64,000 nucleotides of DNA. Source: Plantactinospora sp. BC1. Its GTDB lineage: Bacteria; Actinomycetota; Actinomycetes; Mycobacteriales; Micromonosporaceae. The stretch is taken from assembly GCF_003030345.1 (NCBI RefSeq), contig NZ_CP028158.1, positions 7,378,001-7,442,000 on the forward strand. The letters are read 5' to 3'. Below are positions 20,046 to 31,158 of the stretch, one piece after another; positions within the stretch are counted from its first letter, which is position 1, and each line of letters starts with the position of its first letter. Under the pieces are notes generated by a model. It was not told the origin of the DNA and made no database searches. It was given only the letters and a program-made list of their open reading frames with translations. Made by a program: the position numbers and the translations under genes.

Positions 20046-22621
20046 GCAGCCTGGACATTCCCGAACTGGCCCTGGTGGCCCTGGTCGGCGTCTCCGGCTC
20101 GGGCAAGTCGACCTTCGCCCGCCGGCACTTCGCCCCGACCCAGGTGCTCTCCTCGGACACCTTCCGGGCGATGGTGGCCGACGACGAGAACGACCAGTCC
20201 GCCTCGGCCGACGCCTTCGAGGTGCTGCACCACGTCGCCGGGAAGCGGCTGCGCGCCGGCCGGCTGACCGTGGTGGACGCCACCAACCTCCAGCAGCACG
20301 CCCGGGCCGGGCTGGTCACCGTCGCCCGGGAACACGACGTACTCCCGGTGGCGATCGTGCTGGACGTGCCCGAGCCGCTCTGCTGGGAGCGGACCCAGGC
20401 CCGGCCGGACCGGACCTTCGGCCGGCAGGTCCTCGGCCGGATGCAGCGGGACCTGCGGCGCAGCGTCGGGCGGCTGGAGCGGGAGGGCTTCCGCAAGGTG
20501 CACGTGCTGCGCGGCGTCGAGGAGATCGAGGCCGCCGAGATCCGCTACGAGAAGCTCTTCAACGACCGCAAGGAGCTGACCGGGCCGTTCGACATCGTCG
20601 GCGACGTGCACGGCTGCCGGGCCGAGTTGGAGGCGCTGCTGCTCCGGCTCGGCTGGACGCTGCACCGCGACGAGCAGGGGCGGCCGGTGAACGCCACGCA
20701 CCCGGAGGGGCGTACCGCGATCTTCGTGGGTGACCTGGTCGACCGGGGGCCGGACTCGCCCGGCGTACTCCGGCTGGTGATGGGGATGGTCGGCGCCGGC
20801 ACCGCGCTCTGCGTGCCCGGCAACCACGAGCAGAAGCTGCTGCGCAAGCTGCGCGGCCGCAACGTCACGGTGTCGCACGGCCTGGCCGAGACGCTGGCCC
20901 AGCTCGACGCCGAGGAGCCGGGCTTCGTCGCCGAGATCTCCGCGTTCGTCGACCGCCTGGTCAGCCACTACGTGCTGGACGGCGGCCGGCTGGTGGTCGC
21001 GCACGCCGGGCTCAAGGCCGAATACCAGGGTCGGGCGTCCGGCCGGGTCCGGGCGTTCGCGCTCTTCGGCGAGACGACCGGGGAAACCGACGAGTACGGC
21101 CTGCCGGTGCGCTACCCGTGGGCCCGGGACTACCGGGGCTCGGCCATGGTCGTCTACGGTCACACCCCCACCCCGACCCCCGAGTGGGTCAACAACACCA
21201 TCTGCATCGACACCGGCTGTGTCTTCGGCGGCACGCTGACCGCGCTGCGCTACCCGAGCCGGGAACTCGTCTCGCTGCCGGCGGCGAAGGAGTACTACCC
21301 GCCGGCCCGGCCGCTGACCGCCGCACCGGCCGCGTCGCCGTCCGGGTCAGCCGGCCGGTCGGCCACCGGTGAGCGGGACGATCTCGGGCTGGACCTGCGG
21401 GACGTCACCGGGCGGCGGCACCTCGACTACGGCTACGGCACGGTGACCGTACCGGCCGAGAACGCCGCCGCCGCGCTGGAGGTGATGAGCCGGTTCGCCG
21501 TCGACCCGCGCTGGCTGCCCTGGCTGCCGCCGACCATGGCACCCTGCTCCACCTCGACCGTCGACGGTTTCCTGGAGCATCCCGCGCAGGCGTTCGAGGA
21601 CTACCGGCGGGCCGGGGTCGACCGGGTGGTCTGCGAGGAGAAGCACATGGGCTCCCGGGCGGTGGTGCTGGTCTGCCGGGACGAGACCGACCCGACGGGT
21701 GCCGGCCGGTTCGGTCCGGGCGACGGGGTGGTCTACACCCGGACCGGCCGGCCGTTCTTCGGCGGGACGCTCGACCGGGCACTGCTTTCCCGGGTACGTG
21801 CCGCCGTCGGCAGCGCCGGGCTCTGGGCCGAACTCGACACCGACTGGCTGCTGCTCGACTGCGAACTGCTGCCCTGGTCGGCCAAGGCCGGCGCGCTGAT
21901 CCGGGAGCAGTACGCCCCGGTCGGTGCGGCGGGCCGGGCCGCGCTGCCGGCCGTACTCGACGCGCTGGACCGGGCGGCCGGGCGGGACCTGCCGGTCGCC
22001 GACCTGCGGGCCCGGATGGCCCGCCGGGCGACCGACCTGGACCGCTACACCGAGGCGTACCGGAGCTACGTCCGGCCGACCGACGGCCTCGCCGGGGTGA
22101 CCCTGGCGCCGTTCGCGGTGCTCGCCAGCGAGGGCGCCTCGCACGCCGGCCGGGACCACGGCTGGCACCTGGCCCTGGCCGACCGGCTGCACGGCGCCGA
22201 CCCGGAGCTGTTCACCCCGACCCGGCGCCGGGTGGTGGACCTCGCCGACGAGGCGGCGGTGTCGGCGGCGACCGAGTGGTGGCTGGAGCTGACCGGGGCC
22301 GGCAGCGAGGGGATGGTGGTGAAGCCGTACGCCGGGCTCGGCGCCCGGGACGCCGACGGCCGGCTGCTCCAGCCGGGCCTGAAGTGCCGGGGCCGGGACT
22401 ACCTGCGGATCATCTACGGCCCGGAGTACGCCGAACCGGACCAGTTGGCCGCGCTCCGGCACCGGTCGCTGGGCCGCAAGCGCGGGCTGGCCCTGCGCGA
22501 GCACGGGCTCGGCCTGGCCGCGCTGGACCGGCTGGCCGAGGGCGCCCCGCTGTGGCGGCGGCACGAGTTGGTCTTCGCGATCCTCGCGTGCGAGTCGGAA
22601 CCGGTCGATCCCCGGCTCTAG
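20042..22621 (+). CDS. pnkp: bacterial polynucleotide kinase-phosphatase-ligase Pnkp
   Basis: The 859-residue enzyme combines three RNA-repair activities. An N-terminal kinase carries P-loop GVSGSGKST (residues 16-24) for 5'-OH phosphorylation. A calcineurin-like phosphatase (about 180-420) has DIVGDVHG, FVGDLVDRGPDS, CVPGNHEQKLL and VVAHAGLK, healing 2',3'-cyclic phosphate ends. A C-terminal adenylyltransferase has the nucleophilic lysine in CEEKHMGSRAVV (about residue 534) and later VVKPYAGLG. With Hen1 it repairs RNAs cleaved by ribotoxins. The first ATG follows GGAGGCGCCC and overlaps hen1. Length is normal for bacterial Pnkp. Confidence 0.97.
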   Translation: MSSLDIPELALVALVGVSGSGKSTFARRHFAPTQVLSSDTFRAMVADDENDQSASADAFEVLHHVAGKRLRAGRLTVVDATNLQQHARAGLVTVAREHDVLPVAIVLDVPEPLCWERTQARPDRTFGRQVLGRMQRDLRRSVGRLEREGFRKVHVLRGVEEIEAAEIRYEKLFNDRKELTGPFDIVGDVHGCRAELEALLLRLGWTLHRDEQGRPVNATHPEGRTAIFVGDLVDRGPDSPGVLRLVMGMVGAGTALCVPGNHEQKLLRKLRGRNVTVSHGLAETLAQLDAEEPGFVAEISAFVDRLVSHYVLDGGRLVVAHAGLKAEYQGRASGRVRAFALFGETTGETDEYGLPVRYPWARDYRGSAMVVYGHTPTPTPEWVNNTICIDTGCVFGGTLTALRYPSRELVSLPAAKEYYPPARPLTAAPAASPSGSAGRSATGERDDLGLDLRDVTGRRHLDYGYGTVTVPAENAAAALEVMSRFAVDPRWLPWLPPTMAPCSTSTVDGFLEHPAQAFEDYRRAGVDRVVCEEKHMGSRAVVLVCRDETDPTGAGRFGPGDGVVYTRTGRPFFGGTLDRALLSRVRAAVGSAGLWAELDTDWLLLDCELLPWSAKAGALIREQYAPVGAAGRAALPAVLDALDRAAGRDLPVADLRARMARRATDLDRYTEAYRSYVRPTDGLAGVTLAPFAVLASEGASHAGRDHGWHLALADRLHGADPELFTPTRRRVVDLADEAAVSAATEWWLELTGAGSEGMVVKPYAGLGARDADGRLLQPGLKCRGRDYLRIIYGPEYAEPDQLAALRHRSLGRKRGLALREHGLGLAALDRLAEGAPLWRRHELVFAILACESEPVDPRL

Positions 22622-22636
22622 GGCGACGTCCGCCCT

Positions 22637-22667
22637 GGTCGGCGACGGGTTCGACCCGTCGCCGACC
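22637..22667 (+). terminator. strong hairpin after the hen1-pnkp operon
   Basis: A perfect 14-bp stem (GGTCGGCGACGGGT and its complement) closes a three-base TCG loop 16 bases after the pnkp stop. No T-tract follows, which is usual in high-GC actinobacteria. It most likely ends the RNA-repair transcript. Confidence 0.75.
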
Positions 22668-22816
22668 GGGGCGGGGCGGCCCGATCCGTTCCCGGTACGC
22701 CCCGGCGGCGGCATCGCGCGGCGACTGTCGGGAAGGTCCGCCTAGACTGCTGTGGTACCCGCCACCATGCTGGCGGACCCTTCACCGGCCATGCCGAGAG
22801 TTCCGGAGGTCTCCTC

Positions 22817-23533
22817 GTGCCGACGCCCACCACCACGCTGGCCCTGGGTCCGGATTGGCTGGATCCGGAGTGGTTGATCTCGACTTTCGGGCTGCTCGGC
22901 ATCCTGGCCATCGTCTTCGCCGAGTCCGGGCTGTTGATCGGCTTCTTCCTGCCCGGTGACTCGTTGCTCTTCACGGCCGGCCTGCTGACCGCCGACGGGG
23001 AATACATCACCTACCCGCTCTGGCTGGTCTGCCTGCTGATCACGATCGCGGCGATCGCCGGTGACCAGGTCGGGTACGCGTTCGGCAAGAAGGTCGGTCC
23101 CGCGCTGTTCCGGCGCCCCAACTCCCGGCTGTTCAAGCAGGAGAACCTGCTCAAGGCGCACGAGTTCTTCGAGAAGTACGGCGCCCGATCGGTGGTGCTG
23201 GCCCGGTTCGTACCGATCGTCCGTACCTTCACCCCGATCGTCGCCGGGGTCAGCGGGATGCGCTACCGCACCTTCGTCATCTACAACGTGATCGGCGGCA
23301 TCCTCTGGGGCACCGGGGTCACCGTGCTCGGCTACTTCCTCGGCCAGATCCCGTTCGTCAAGGCGAACATCGAGCTGATCCTGATCGCCATCGTCTTCGT
23401 CTCGGTGATCCCGATCATCATCGAGCTGCTCCGGGCCCGGATGGCCGCCCGCCGGGGCACCACCCCGGCCGAGCGGGCCGAGCTGGAGCACGCCGCCCAG
23501 GAGGCGCAGCGGCACCGCCGCACCGGCTACTGA
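22817..23533 (+). CDS. DedA-family membrane protein
   Basis: This 238-residue integral membrane protein begins at GTG with CGGAGGT upstream. It carries the DedA hallmarks: FAESGLLIGFFLPGDSLLF and the later ARFVPIVRTFTPIVAG, followed by MRYRTFVIYNVIGGILW and two further membrane segments. DedA proteins are thought to flip polyprenyl phosphate or phospholipids and support envelope homeostasis; the exact substrate cannot be read here. The cytoplasmic C-terminal tail is basic and ends QRHRRTGY. It stands alone after the pnkp terminator. Confidence 0.93.
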   Translation: MPTPTTTLALGPDWLDPEWLISTFGLLGILAIVFAESGLLIGFFLPGDSLLFTAGLLTADGEYITYPLWLVCLLITIAAIAGDQVGYAFGKKVGPALFRRPNSRLFKQENLLKAHEFFEKYGARSVVLARFVPIVRTFTPIVAGVSGMRYRTFVIYNVIGGILWGTGVTVLGYFLGQIPFVKANIELILIAIVFVSVIPIIIELLRARMAARRGTTPAERAELEHAAQEAQRHRRTGY

Positions 23534-23600
23534 GCGCAGCGGCATCCGGCGGGCCGGCAACGGCCCCTCGCCGGTGACCGCGCGACAGCGGCGCGGCCGG

Positions 23601-24521
23601 TCACACGCTGGTCGCGCCGCCGTCGATCCGGGACAGGAACTCGGCGGGCAGCTCCGGCAGTTCGGCCAGCCGCCCGACGGCGAGGGCCCGGTACGTCAGC
23701 CGGGCCGCTTCCTCAAGATTCGCGGCACGCTTGTGCGCCAGCTCCACACTGTCGGCCAGTACCGAGCAGCCGTGCCGGCTCAACACCAGACAGTTGGTGC
23801 CGTCCCGGGTCGCGTCGGCGGCCAACTCGGCCAGCTCGGTGGTGCCGGGCAGCCGGAACGGCACCCGGGCGACCCGGCGCAGATAGAAGCCGTGGTCGGT
23901 GGTGACCAGCCGGACCTGTTCACCGAGCGCGTCGAGCAGCAGCACGGTCTGCGGGTGCAGGTGCACGATCGCGTTCACGTCCGGCCGGGCCCGATAGGTG
24001 GCGAGGTGCAGTTCGACCTCGCTGGTCGGCATGATCTGCCGGCGCTGCGGCCCCGTCGGCCCGCCCGCCTCCCGGGCGTGCGGAAGCGCGGAGTGTCGCC
24101 ACGGCGCGTCACCAGCGGCACCGGGCACCCCGACGGACGCGGCGGCACCACCGGCGGCCGGTGCGTCCGGCACCCGTGGCGCGGGCAGCGCCGTACCGTC
24201 CGGGACGGCGGCGCCGTCCCGGAGAGACTCTCCGGCCGGCTGTGCCGGGCCACCGTCGGCGGCCTGGCCCCCGGGGCGGCGCGGATCGTCCGGGTAGCCC
24301 GGAGGGTCCGTGCGGACGGAACCATCCGAGATGCGCACCCGGACGAAGGACGAACGGTCAAGCCGGTCCAGCCAGGTGCCGCCAGCGGTCACCCAGCAGG
24401 AATCGCCGTCGGGCAACCGGGCGGACAGGTTGCCGCCGGAACCGACCACAAGACCGGTCCGGACGACGTCCTGTCCGACGTACGCGAGCTGATCCCGCAG
24501 GTCTCCCCGGAGATAGTTCAC
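23601..24521 (-). CDS. class II aldolase/adducin-domain protein with an internal insertion
   Basis: The 306-residue protein has the aldolase/adducin fold in two halves. Residues 1-70 contain GLVVGSGGNLSARLPDGDSCWVTAGGT, and after residue 147 come IMPTSEVELHLATY, the zinc ligands IVHLHPQ, TTDHGFYLRR, and LVLSRHGCSVLADSVELAHKRAANLEEAA. Between them sit about 75 residues rich in Ala, Pro and Gly (PGGQAADGGP and following), absent from usual 210-230 residue relatives. Relatives are fuculose-phosphate aldolase, ribulose-phosphate epimerase and methylthioribulose dehydratase. The zinc site is intact, so an active sugar-phosphate aldolase is likely, but the substrate is unknown. Confidence 0.82.
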   Translation of the reverse strand: MNYLRGDLRDQLAYVGQDVVRTGLVVGSGGNLSARLPDGDSCWVTAGGTWLDRLDRSSFVRVRISDGSVRTDPPGYPDDPRRPGGQAADGGPAQPAGESLRDGAAVPDGTALPAPRVPDAPAAGGAAASVGVPGAAGDAPWRHSALPHAREAGGPTGPQRRQIMPTSEVELHLATYRARPDVNAIVHLHPQTVLLLDALGEQVRLVTTDHGFYLRRVARVPFRLPGTTELAELAADATRDGTNCLVLSRHGCSVLADSVELAHKRAANLEEAARLTYRALAVGRLAELPELPAEFLSRIDGGATSV

Positions 24522-24615
24522 GCCGGAAGCCCACCCCGTCCCACCGCGTCAGCAGCGGTTGGACCGTCTGGCGCCGTCCTGTGAAGGGCGGCCACCAGAC
24601 GGGCCGTACGCTGAT

Positions 24616-24993
24616 TCAGCGGGCCTTCTTGGTGGCCCGCTTACGCGGCGGGGTCAGCAGGTCGGCGATCGTGGCGATCGCCGTCGGCACCAGCCGGTAG
24701 TAAGCCCACACGCCCCGCTTCTCCCGCTCCAGCAAGCCGGCTTCGGTGAGGATACGGAGGTGGTGGCTGACCGTCGGCTGAGAGAGGCCGAGCGGCGCGG
24801 TGAGGTCACACACGCACGCTTCGCCCTCCGGTGCCGACTGGATCAGGCTGAGCAGCCGAAGCCGAGCGGGGTCGGCAAGGGCCTTGAGGACACCCGCCAG
24901 CCGCTCAGCGTCGGCGCGCTCGATCGGCTCGCCGGCAAGCGGCGAGATCTGAGGCATAGTCATTTCGGCCAACGCAGTTCCCACGTATTCCAT
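24616..24993 (-). CDS. ArsR/SmtB-family transcriptional repressor
   Basis: The 125-residue protein has a winged helix-turn-helix: LKALADPARLRLLSLIQ, the metal-site segment EACVCDLTAPLG, LSQPTVSHHLRILTEAGLLEREKRGVWAYYRL. CVCDL is the alpha-3 motif that binds As(III), Sb(III) or divalent ions in ArsR-type repressors, so metal-responsive derepression is expected. The C-terminal tail is basic (PPRKRATKKAR). No arsenic or metal transporter gene is adjacent; the target may be itself or remote. Start at 24993 or at an ATG ten codons later cannot be separated. Confidence 0.87.
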   Translation of the reverse strand: MEYVGTALAEMTMPQISPLAGEPIERADAERLAGVLKALADPARLRLLSLIQSAPEGEACVCDLTAPLGLSQPTVSHHLRILTEAGLLEREKRGVWAYYRLVPTAIATIADLLTPPRKRATKKAR

Positions 24994-25050
24994 CCTTCCA
25001 CCAGCAGCATCGACCCGCCTGCATATCAGCAGATCCGAATCGGCAAACTT

Positions 25051-25590
25051 TTAGGCCACTAGGCCGAGGTCAGCCAACGTATAGGCTGCCCGGTATGGCA
25101 ATCCGGCGGCTCGTACGGCGTCGCCCGCCCCACGATCAACAATAACCGCCACGCCCACGACCTCGGCTCCGGCCTCCCGTAACGCCTCCACCGCGGTCAG
25201 CACACTGCTTCCCGTGGTGGAGGTGTCCTCCACCGCCAACACTCGGCGGCCACTCAGCTCCGGACCCTCGATCCGGCGCTGCAACCCGTGCGTCTTGCCG
25301 GCCTTGCGCACCACGAAAGCGTCGAGTCGACGCGACGTCGCCGAGGCGGCGTGCAGCATCGAAACGGCGATCGGGTCCGCACCCAACGTCAGGCCGCCAA
25401 CCGCGTCGTAGTCCCAGTCCCTCGTGAGGTCGAGCATGACCCGGCCGACCAACGGTGCCGCCGCGTGATGCAGGGTCACGCGCCGCAGATCGACGTACCA
25501 GTCCGCCTCACGACCAGAGGACAGCACCACCCGACCATGCACGACGGCGAGGTCAGTGATGAATTTACGCAGGTCGTCGTGGTCGCCCAT
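25051..25590 (-). CDS. pyrE: orotate phosphoribosyltransferase
   Basis: The 179-residue enzyme adds PRPP to orotate to make OMP in pyrimidine synthesis. The PRPP-binding motif VLAVEDTSTTGSSVL near residue 115, YVDLRRVTL in the N-terminal part, and KTHGLQRRIEGPEL in the flexible loop place it in the family. Length is usual for actinobacterial PyrE. It lies 57 bases downstream of the ArsR start on the same strand, probably unrelated functionally. Confidence 0.93.
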   Translation of the reverse strand: MGDHDDLRKFITDLAVVHGRVVLSSGREADWYVDLRRVTLHHAAAPLVGRVMLDLTRDWDYDAVGGLTLGADPIAVSMLHAASATSRRLDAFVVRKAGKTHGLQRRIEGPELSGRRVLAVEDTSTTGSSVLTAVEALREAGAEVVGVAVIVDRGAGDAVRAAGLPYRAAYTLADLGLVA

Positions 25591-25773
25591 GGCCGGTAAG
25601 GGTACTGCGCCAAGGTGAGAGCCGAATGGCCGACCCGGTGACGGGGCCGTTCGAGTCGGTCTGACGGTGGCCGATGGGACCGAAAATCGGCTACTCTCCG
25701 CACTGAATCTTGCCCACGGGCGGGCGTCTCAACGCAGCCCCGGGAAGCCCCGGATCCGTGTCGTGCAGCCGGA

Positions 25774-26634
25774 TCACAACTCTGCGCGACCGGTCCGCCC
25801 CCGGGCGTTCTTGGCCACCGCCCGCCAGAGCCGGCCCGGTGCGTGCCGCAGGCCGAAGACCGCCACCTTGTAGCGCCAGTCCGGGACGCTGACCATGCGG
25901 TTCCGATCCAGGTCACGAAGGGCGTCCCGCACCACGTCGTCGGCGCGCAGCCACATCCAGTCCGGGGTCTTCGACATGTTGATGCCGGCCCGGTCGTGGA
26001 ACTCCGTACGGGTGTAGCCGGGGCAGAGCGCCATCACCCGTACGCCCATCGGCCGTACCGACTGGGCCACCGACTCGCTGAAGTTGGTCACCCACGCCTT
26101 GCTCGCCGGGTACGTCGAGCCGGGCATCACCGGCCCGAAGCCTGAGACGGAAGAGACATTTATCACTGCGCCGTACCGCCGCTCGACCATCCTGGGCAGG
26201 GCGGCGAGGGTCAGCCGGAGCACGGCGTGCACGTTCAGCCGGAGCAGTCGCGACTCGTCGGCGACGGTCGAGCGCAGGAACGACCGGTTGAGACTGATCC
26301 CGGCATTGTTGACGAGCATGTCGACCGGTGCCGACGCGTCGGAGAGCCGTTCCTCGACCGACCCGCACCCCTGGTCGGTGGCGAGGTCGGCCGGGAGGAC
26401 CTCGACCGTGGTGCCGTGCCGGGCGGTCAGCTCGGCGGCGGAGTCCGCGAGCCGCTGCGCGTCCCGGGCCACCAGCAGCAGGTCGTAGCCGTCGGCGGCG
26501 AGCCGCCGGGCGAACGCGGCGCCGATCCCGGCGGTGGCGCCGGTGATCAGGGCGCGCCGGGCTCCGCTCCGGCCCGGCCCGGAGGGCCCGCCGGCGTCGG
26601 GTTCGGTGCCCGACGGCGGAACGGCTGCTGCCAC
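25774..26634 (-). CDS. short-chain dehydrogenase/reductase (SDR)
   Basis: The 286-residue protein has an N-terminal low-complexity extension of about 28 residues, then the SDR core: ITGATAGIGAAFA for the cofactor, NNAGISLN, NVSSVSGF with catalytic Ser, and STYPASKAW with the catalytic Tyr and Lys. The GTG start has GAGGTGAGGG upstream. NAD(P)-dependent oxidoreduction of a hydroxyl or carbonyl group is expected; the classical SDR type with the C-terminal VSVPDWRYKVAVFGLR resembles lipid or secondary metabolite dehydrogenases. No partner gene helps identify the substrate. Confidence 0.9.
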   Translation of the reverse strand: MAAAVPPSGTEPDAGGPSGPGRSGARRALITGATAGIGAAFARRLAADGYDLLLVARDAQRLADSAAELTARHGTTVEVLPADLATDQGCGSVEERLSDASAPVDMLVNNAGISLNRSFLRSTVADESRLLRLNVHAVLRLTLAALPRMVERRYGAVINVSSVSGFGPVMPGSTYPASKAWVTNFSESVAQSVRPMGVRVMALCPGYTRTEFHDRAGINMSKTPDWMWLRADDVVRDALRDLDRNRMVSVPDWRYKVAVFGLRHAPGRLWRAVAKNARGRTGRAEL

Positions 26635-26878
26635 TGACTTCCCTCACCTCGACGACCACGGGGGGTACCGCTCCCACAAGGTAGCGGAGCGCCCGGGGAT
26701 CGGAAAAGGACCTCCTCCGGCGGGGAGCGGCTCCGACGGCGGGCCCGGCGGGCGAGCGCCGCACCCGGCGCCGGTCCGATTCGACCACCCCGGCAGCGCC
26801 ACCGCGCGGCCCCCGACCGCCGGACGTGCCGGATCCCCCGGCGGCCGGTGCCGACCGGGGGATCCGTGGTGCGGTGGT

Positions 26879-27631
26879 TCAGCTGGCCGGCGGGTTGCCG
26901 GGCGGGTTCGACGGCGGGTTCGACGGTGGGTTGCCGGGCGGGTCGGAGGGCGGCCCGGCCGGCGGGTACTGCGGGTACCCGGGGTCGGTGCCGGTGGTCG
27001 ACGCCTGGCCCGGGTAGGGCGGTTGGCCCGGGTACGTCGCACCCGGCACCGGCGGCTCCCAACCGGCCGGCTGCTTGCGGAAGAACTCGTTCGACGCGGG
27101 CAGCGCGAGCAGGATGATCGCGGCGATCAGCGCCAGCAGCGCGACGATCGAGCAGATCAGCGTCAGCGGCTCGCTCCAGGAGGGCAGCTCCGCCTCAAGC
27201 CGCCGCTGGATCTCGGCGTTGTCCGGGCCGTCCGCTGTGGAGCCTCCACCGGTGCCCACCCCGGAGAGCGCCTGGCCGGCGGCACCGAACCCGGTGCAGC
27301 AGACTCCGAGCCCGGCAACCACCCAGGTGGCGATCCGGGCACCGTTGCGGCCCTGGTTGTTCAGCAGGGCCAGCACCACCAGGCCGATGGCGATCAGCAG
27401 TTGCAGTACCACGCTGAACACGGTGATGCCGACGGCGAAGCCCTCGGCACCCTCGACGGAGGTGCCCGCGTACTCCTCGCGGAAGATGGTTGAGACGGTA
27501 CCGAGCGTGGCGAGGCTGACCACCGACGACACGGCGATCAGGGCGGCCGCCAGATAGAGCAGATAGCTGGCGTTGGTGACGGTGCTCGGGCGCGGCCTCG
27601 CGGTCGGCGCGGAATTGGCTGGTTCCGACAC
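26879..27631 (-). CDS. unknown four-helix membrane protein with Pro-rich tail
   Basis: The 250-residue protein has four hydrophobic segments (YLLYLAAALIAVSSVVSLA, GITVFSVVLQLLIAIGLVV, ATWVVAGLGVCCTGFG, LTLICSIVALLALIAAIIL) and a cytoplasmic C-terminal tail rich in Pro, Gly and Asn (PPSNPP repeats). A strong AAGGAG precedes the GTG start. I do not recognise a defined family; it resembles DUF4064-type or generic actinobacterial membrane proteins. The Pro-rich tail may bind a protein partner. Isolated by 245 bases from the SDR gene. Confidence 0.75.
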   Translation of the reverse strand: MSEPANSAPTARPRPSTVTNASYLLYLAAALIAVSSVVSLATLGTVSTIFREEYAGTSVEGAEGFAVGITVFSVVLQLLIAIGLVVLALLNNQGRNGARIATWVVAGLGVCCTGFGAAGQALSGVGTGGGSTADGPDNAEIQRRLEAELPSWSEPLTLICSIVALLALIAAIILLALPASNEFFRKQPAGWEPPVPGATYPGQPPYPGQASTTGTDPGYPQYPPAGPPSDPPGNPPSNPPSNPPGNPPAS

Positions 27632-27805
27632 GGCTCTCCTTTCCTGGCTCGGGTCCCCCGGCTCGGAGGCCCCGGGATCGGCTTGTGCGGATCGAACGTT
27701 CCCAGATCAGAATTCCCAGATTCCGGACCACCGTATCGGTACCGGTCCCGCCGCCCGGGGGTGAACCGCCGCCGGCAGTACGGCCCGGAGTGGCCCGGAG
27801 TGGCG

Positions 27806-28183
27806 TCAGTCCCGGCCGAGCCGGCCGGCGGCGTACTCGCCGAGGGTGGTCTGGTCCATCAGGCAGCCGCTGAAGGTGGTCAGTTCGGCCGGATCGCCGA
27901 GCAGCCCCCGCCAGGCGTCCCGGGCCGCCACCGGGTCCAGCCGGTCGAGCAGCGTCGCCGCGTACGCCTTGCCGGCCGCCGACCCGTTCGCCAGCAACCA
28001 CGCCAGCCGGGGACGCAGCTCCACGGCGTGCTCGGGCAGGGCCGCCTCGACGGTCCGGTACGCCTCGGTCGGCGGCAGCACCTGGCCGGCGAGGCCCACC
28101 CCGCCGAACGCGACGACGTCGGCGCCGGCCAGCTCGCGTACCGCCGTCGCCAGTTCGTCGTCCCGTCCCGGAAAATCGGTCAT
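27806..28183 (-). CDS. hypothetical protein downstream of clpB
   Basis: The ATG at 28183 is chosen over a further in-frame start because the upstream codons are low-complexity and lie over the clpB terminator. The 125-residue protein is acidic and alanine-rich with predicted helices, no signal peptide and no recognised motif. Sequence such as GVGLAGQVLPPTEAYRTVE and LMDQTTLGEYAAGRLGRD gives no assignment. A weak GGTGG precedes the start. Confidence that it is coding comes from codon usage consistency and conserved-looking hydrophilicity only. Confidence 0.55.
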   Translation of the reverse strand: MTDFPGRDDELATAVRELAGADVVAFGGVGLAGQVLPPTEAYRTVEAALPEHAVELRPRLAWLLANGSAAGKAYAATLLDRLDPVAARDAWRGLLGDPAELTTFSGCLMDQTTLGEYAAGRLGRD

Positions 28184-28262
28184 GCCACCAATGGTCACCC
28201 GATCCGGCCCGGAGCGCTCGCCGGCGGGGCGCCGGACGGCCGGGGAGTCGGCGACCGACGAC

Positions 28263-28296
28263 GGGGCCGGCCCGATCGTGCGATCGGACCGGCCCC
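28263..28296 (-). terminator. hairpin downstream of clpB
   Basis: GGGGCCGG C CCGATCG TG CGATCGG A CCGGCCCC forms an almost perfect stem, starting 12 bases after the clpB stop on the minus strand. It is the likely end of the clpB transcript. Confidence 0.7.
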
Positions 28297-28307
28297 GGTG
28301 CGTCCGC

Positions 28308-30899
<2,592 letters not shown>

Positions 30900-31007
30900 G
30901 GGGCTCCCAATACGGTCCGCCGGCCGTGGTACGGGCCGGCATCGGCAGCGTGGCGGGCGGTGACGCCGCCGCCCGGCGACACCACCTCCAGTACGAACGA
31001 CACAACC

Positions 31008-31034
31008 AGAGTTGAGTCTATTCCACTCAACTCT
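31008..31034. promoter_or_regulatory. HAIR operator (HspR site) upstream of clpB
   Basis: Perfect inverted repeat: AGAGTTGAGT, seven-base spacer CTATTCC, ACTCAACTCT. The core TTGAGT-N7-ACTCAA is identical to that before dnaK. It matches the known HspR-binding HAIR consensus CTTGAGT-N7-ACTCAAG except at the outermost bases. Located 109 bases upstream of the clpB start and 125 bases upstream of the divergent khtT-like gene. Confidence 0.93.
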
Positions 31035-31158
31035 ATCGCCGTGACATCAGTCACACTCACTCGCCGGTCGGTCGGCGTCACCGCCGCCACCAGCACACCG
31101 TCCGACCACCCCCGACGCCGCTACCGGCCCTCGATCGACAACCGGTACGGTTGGTTAC

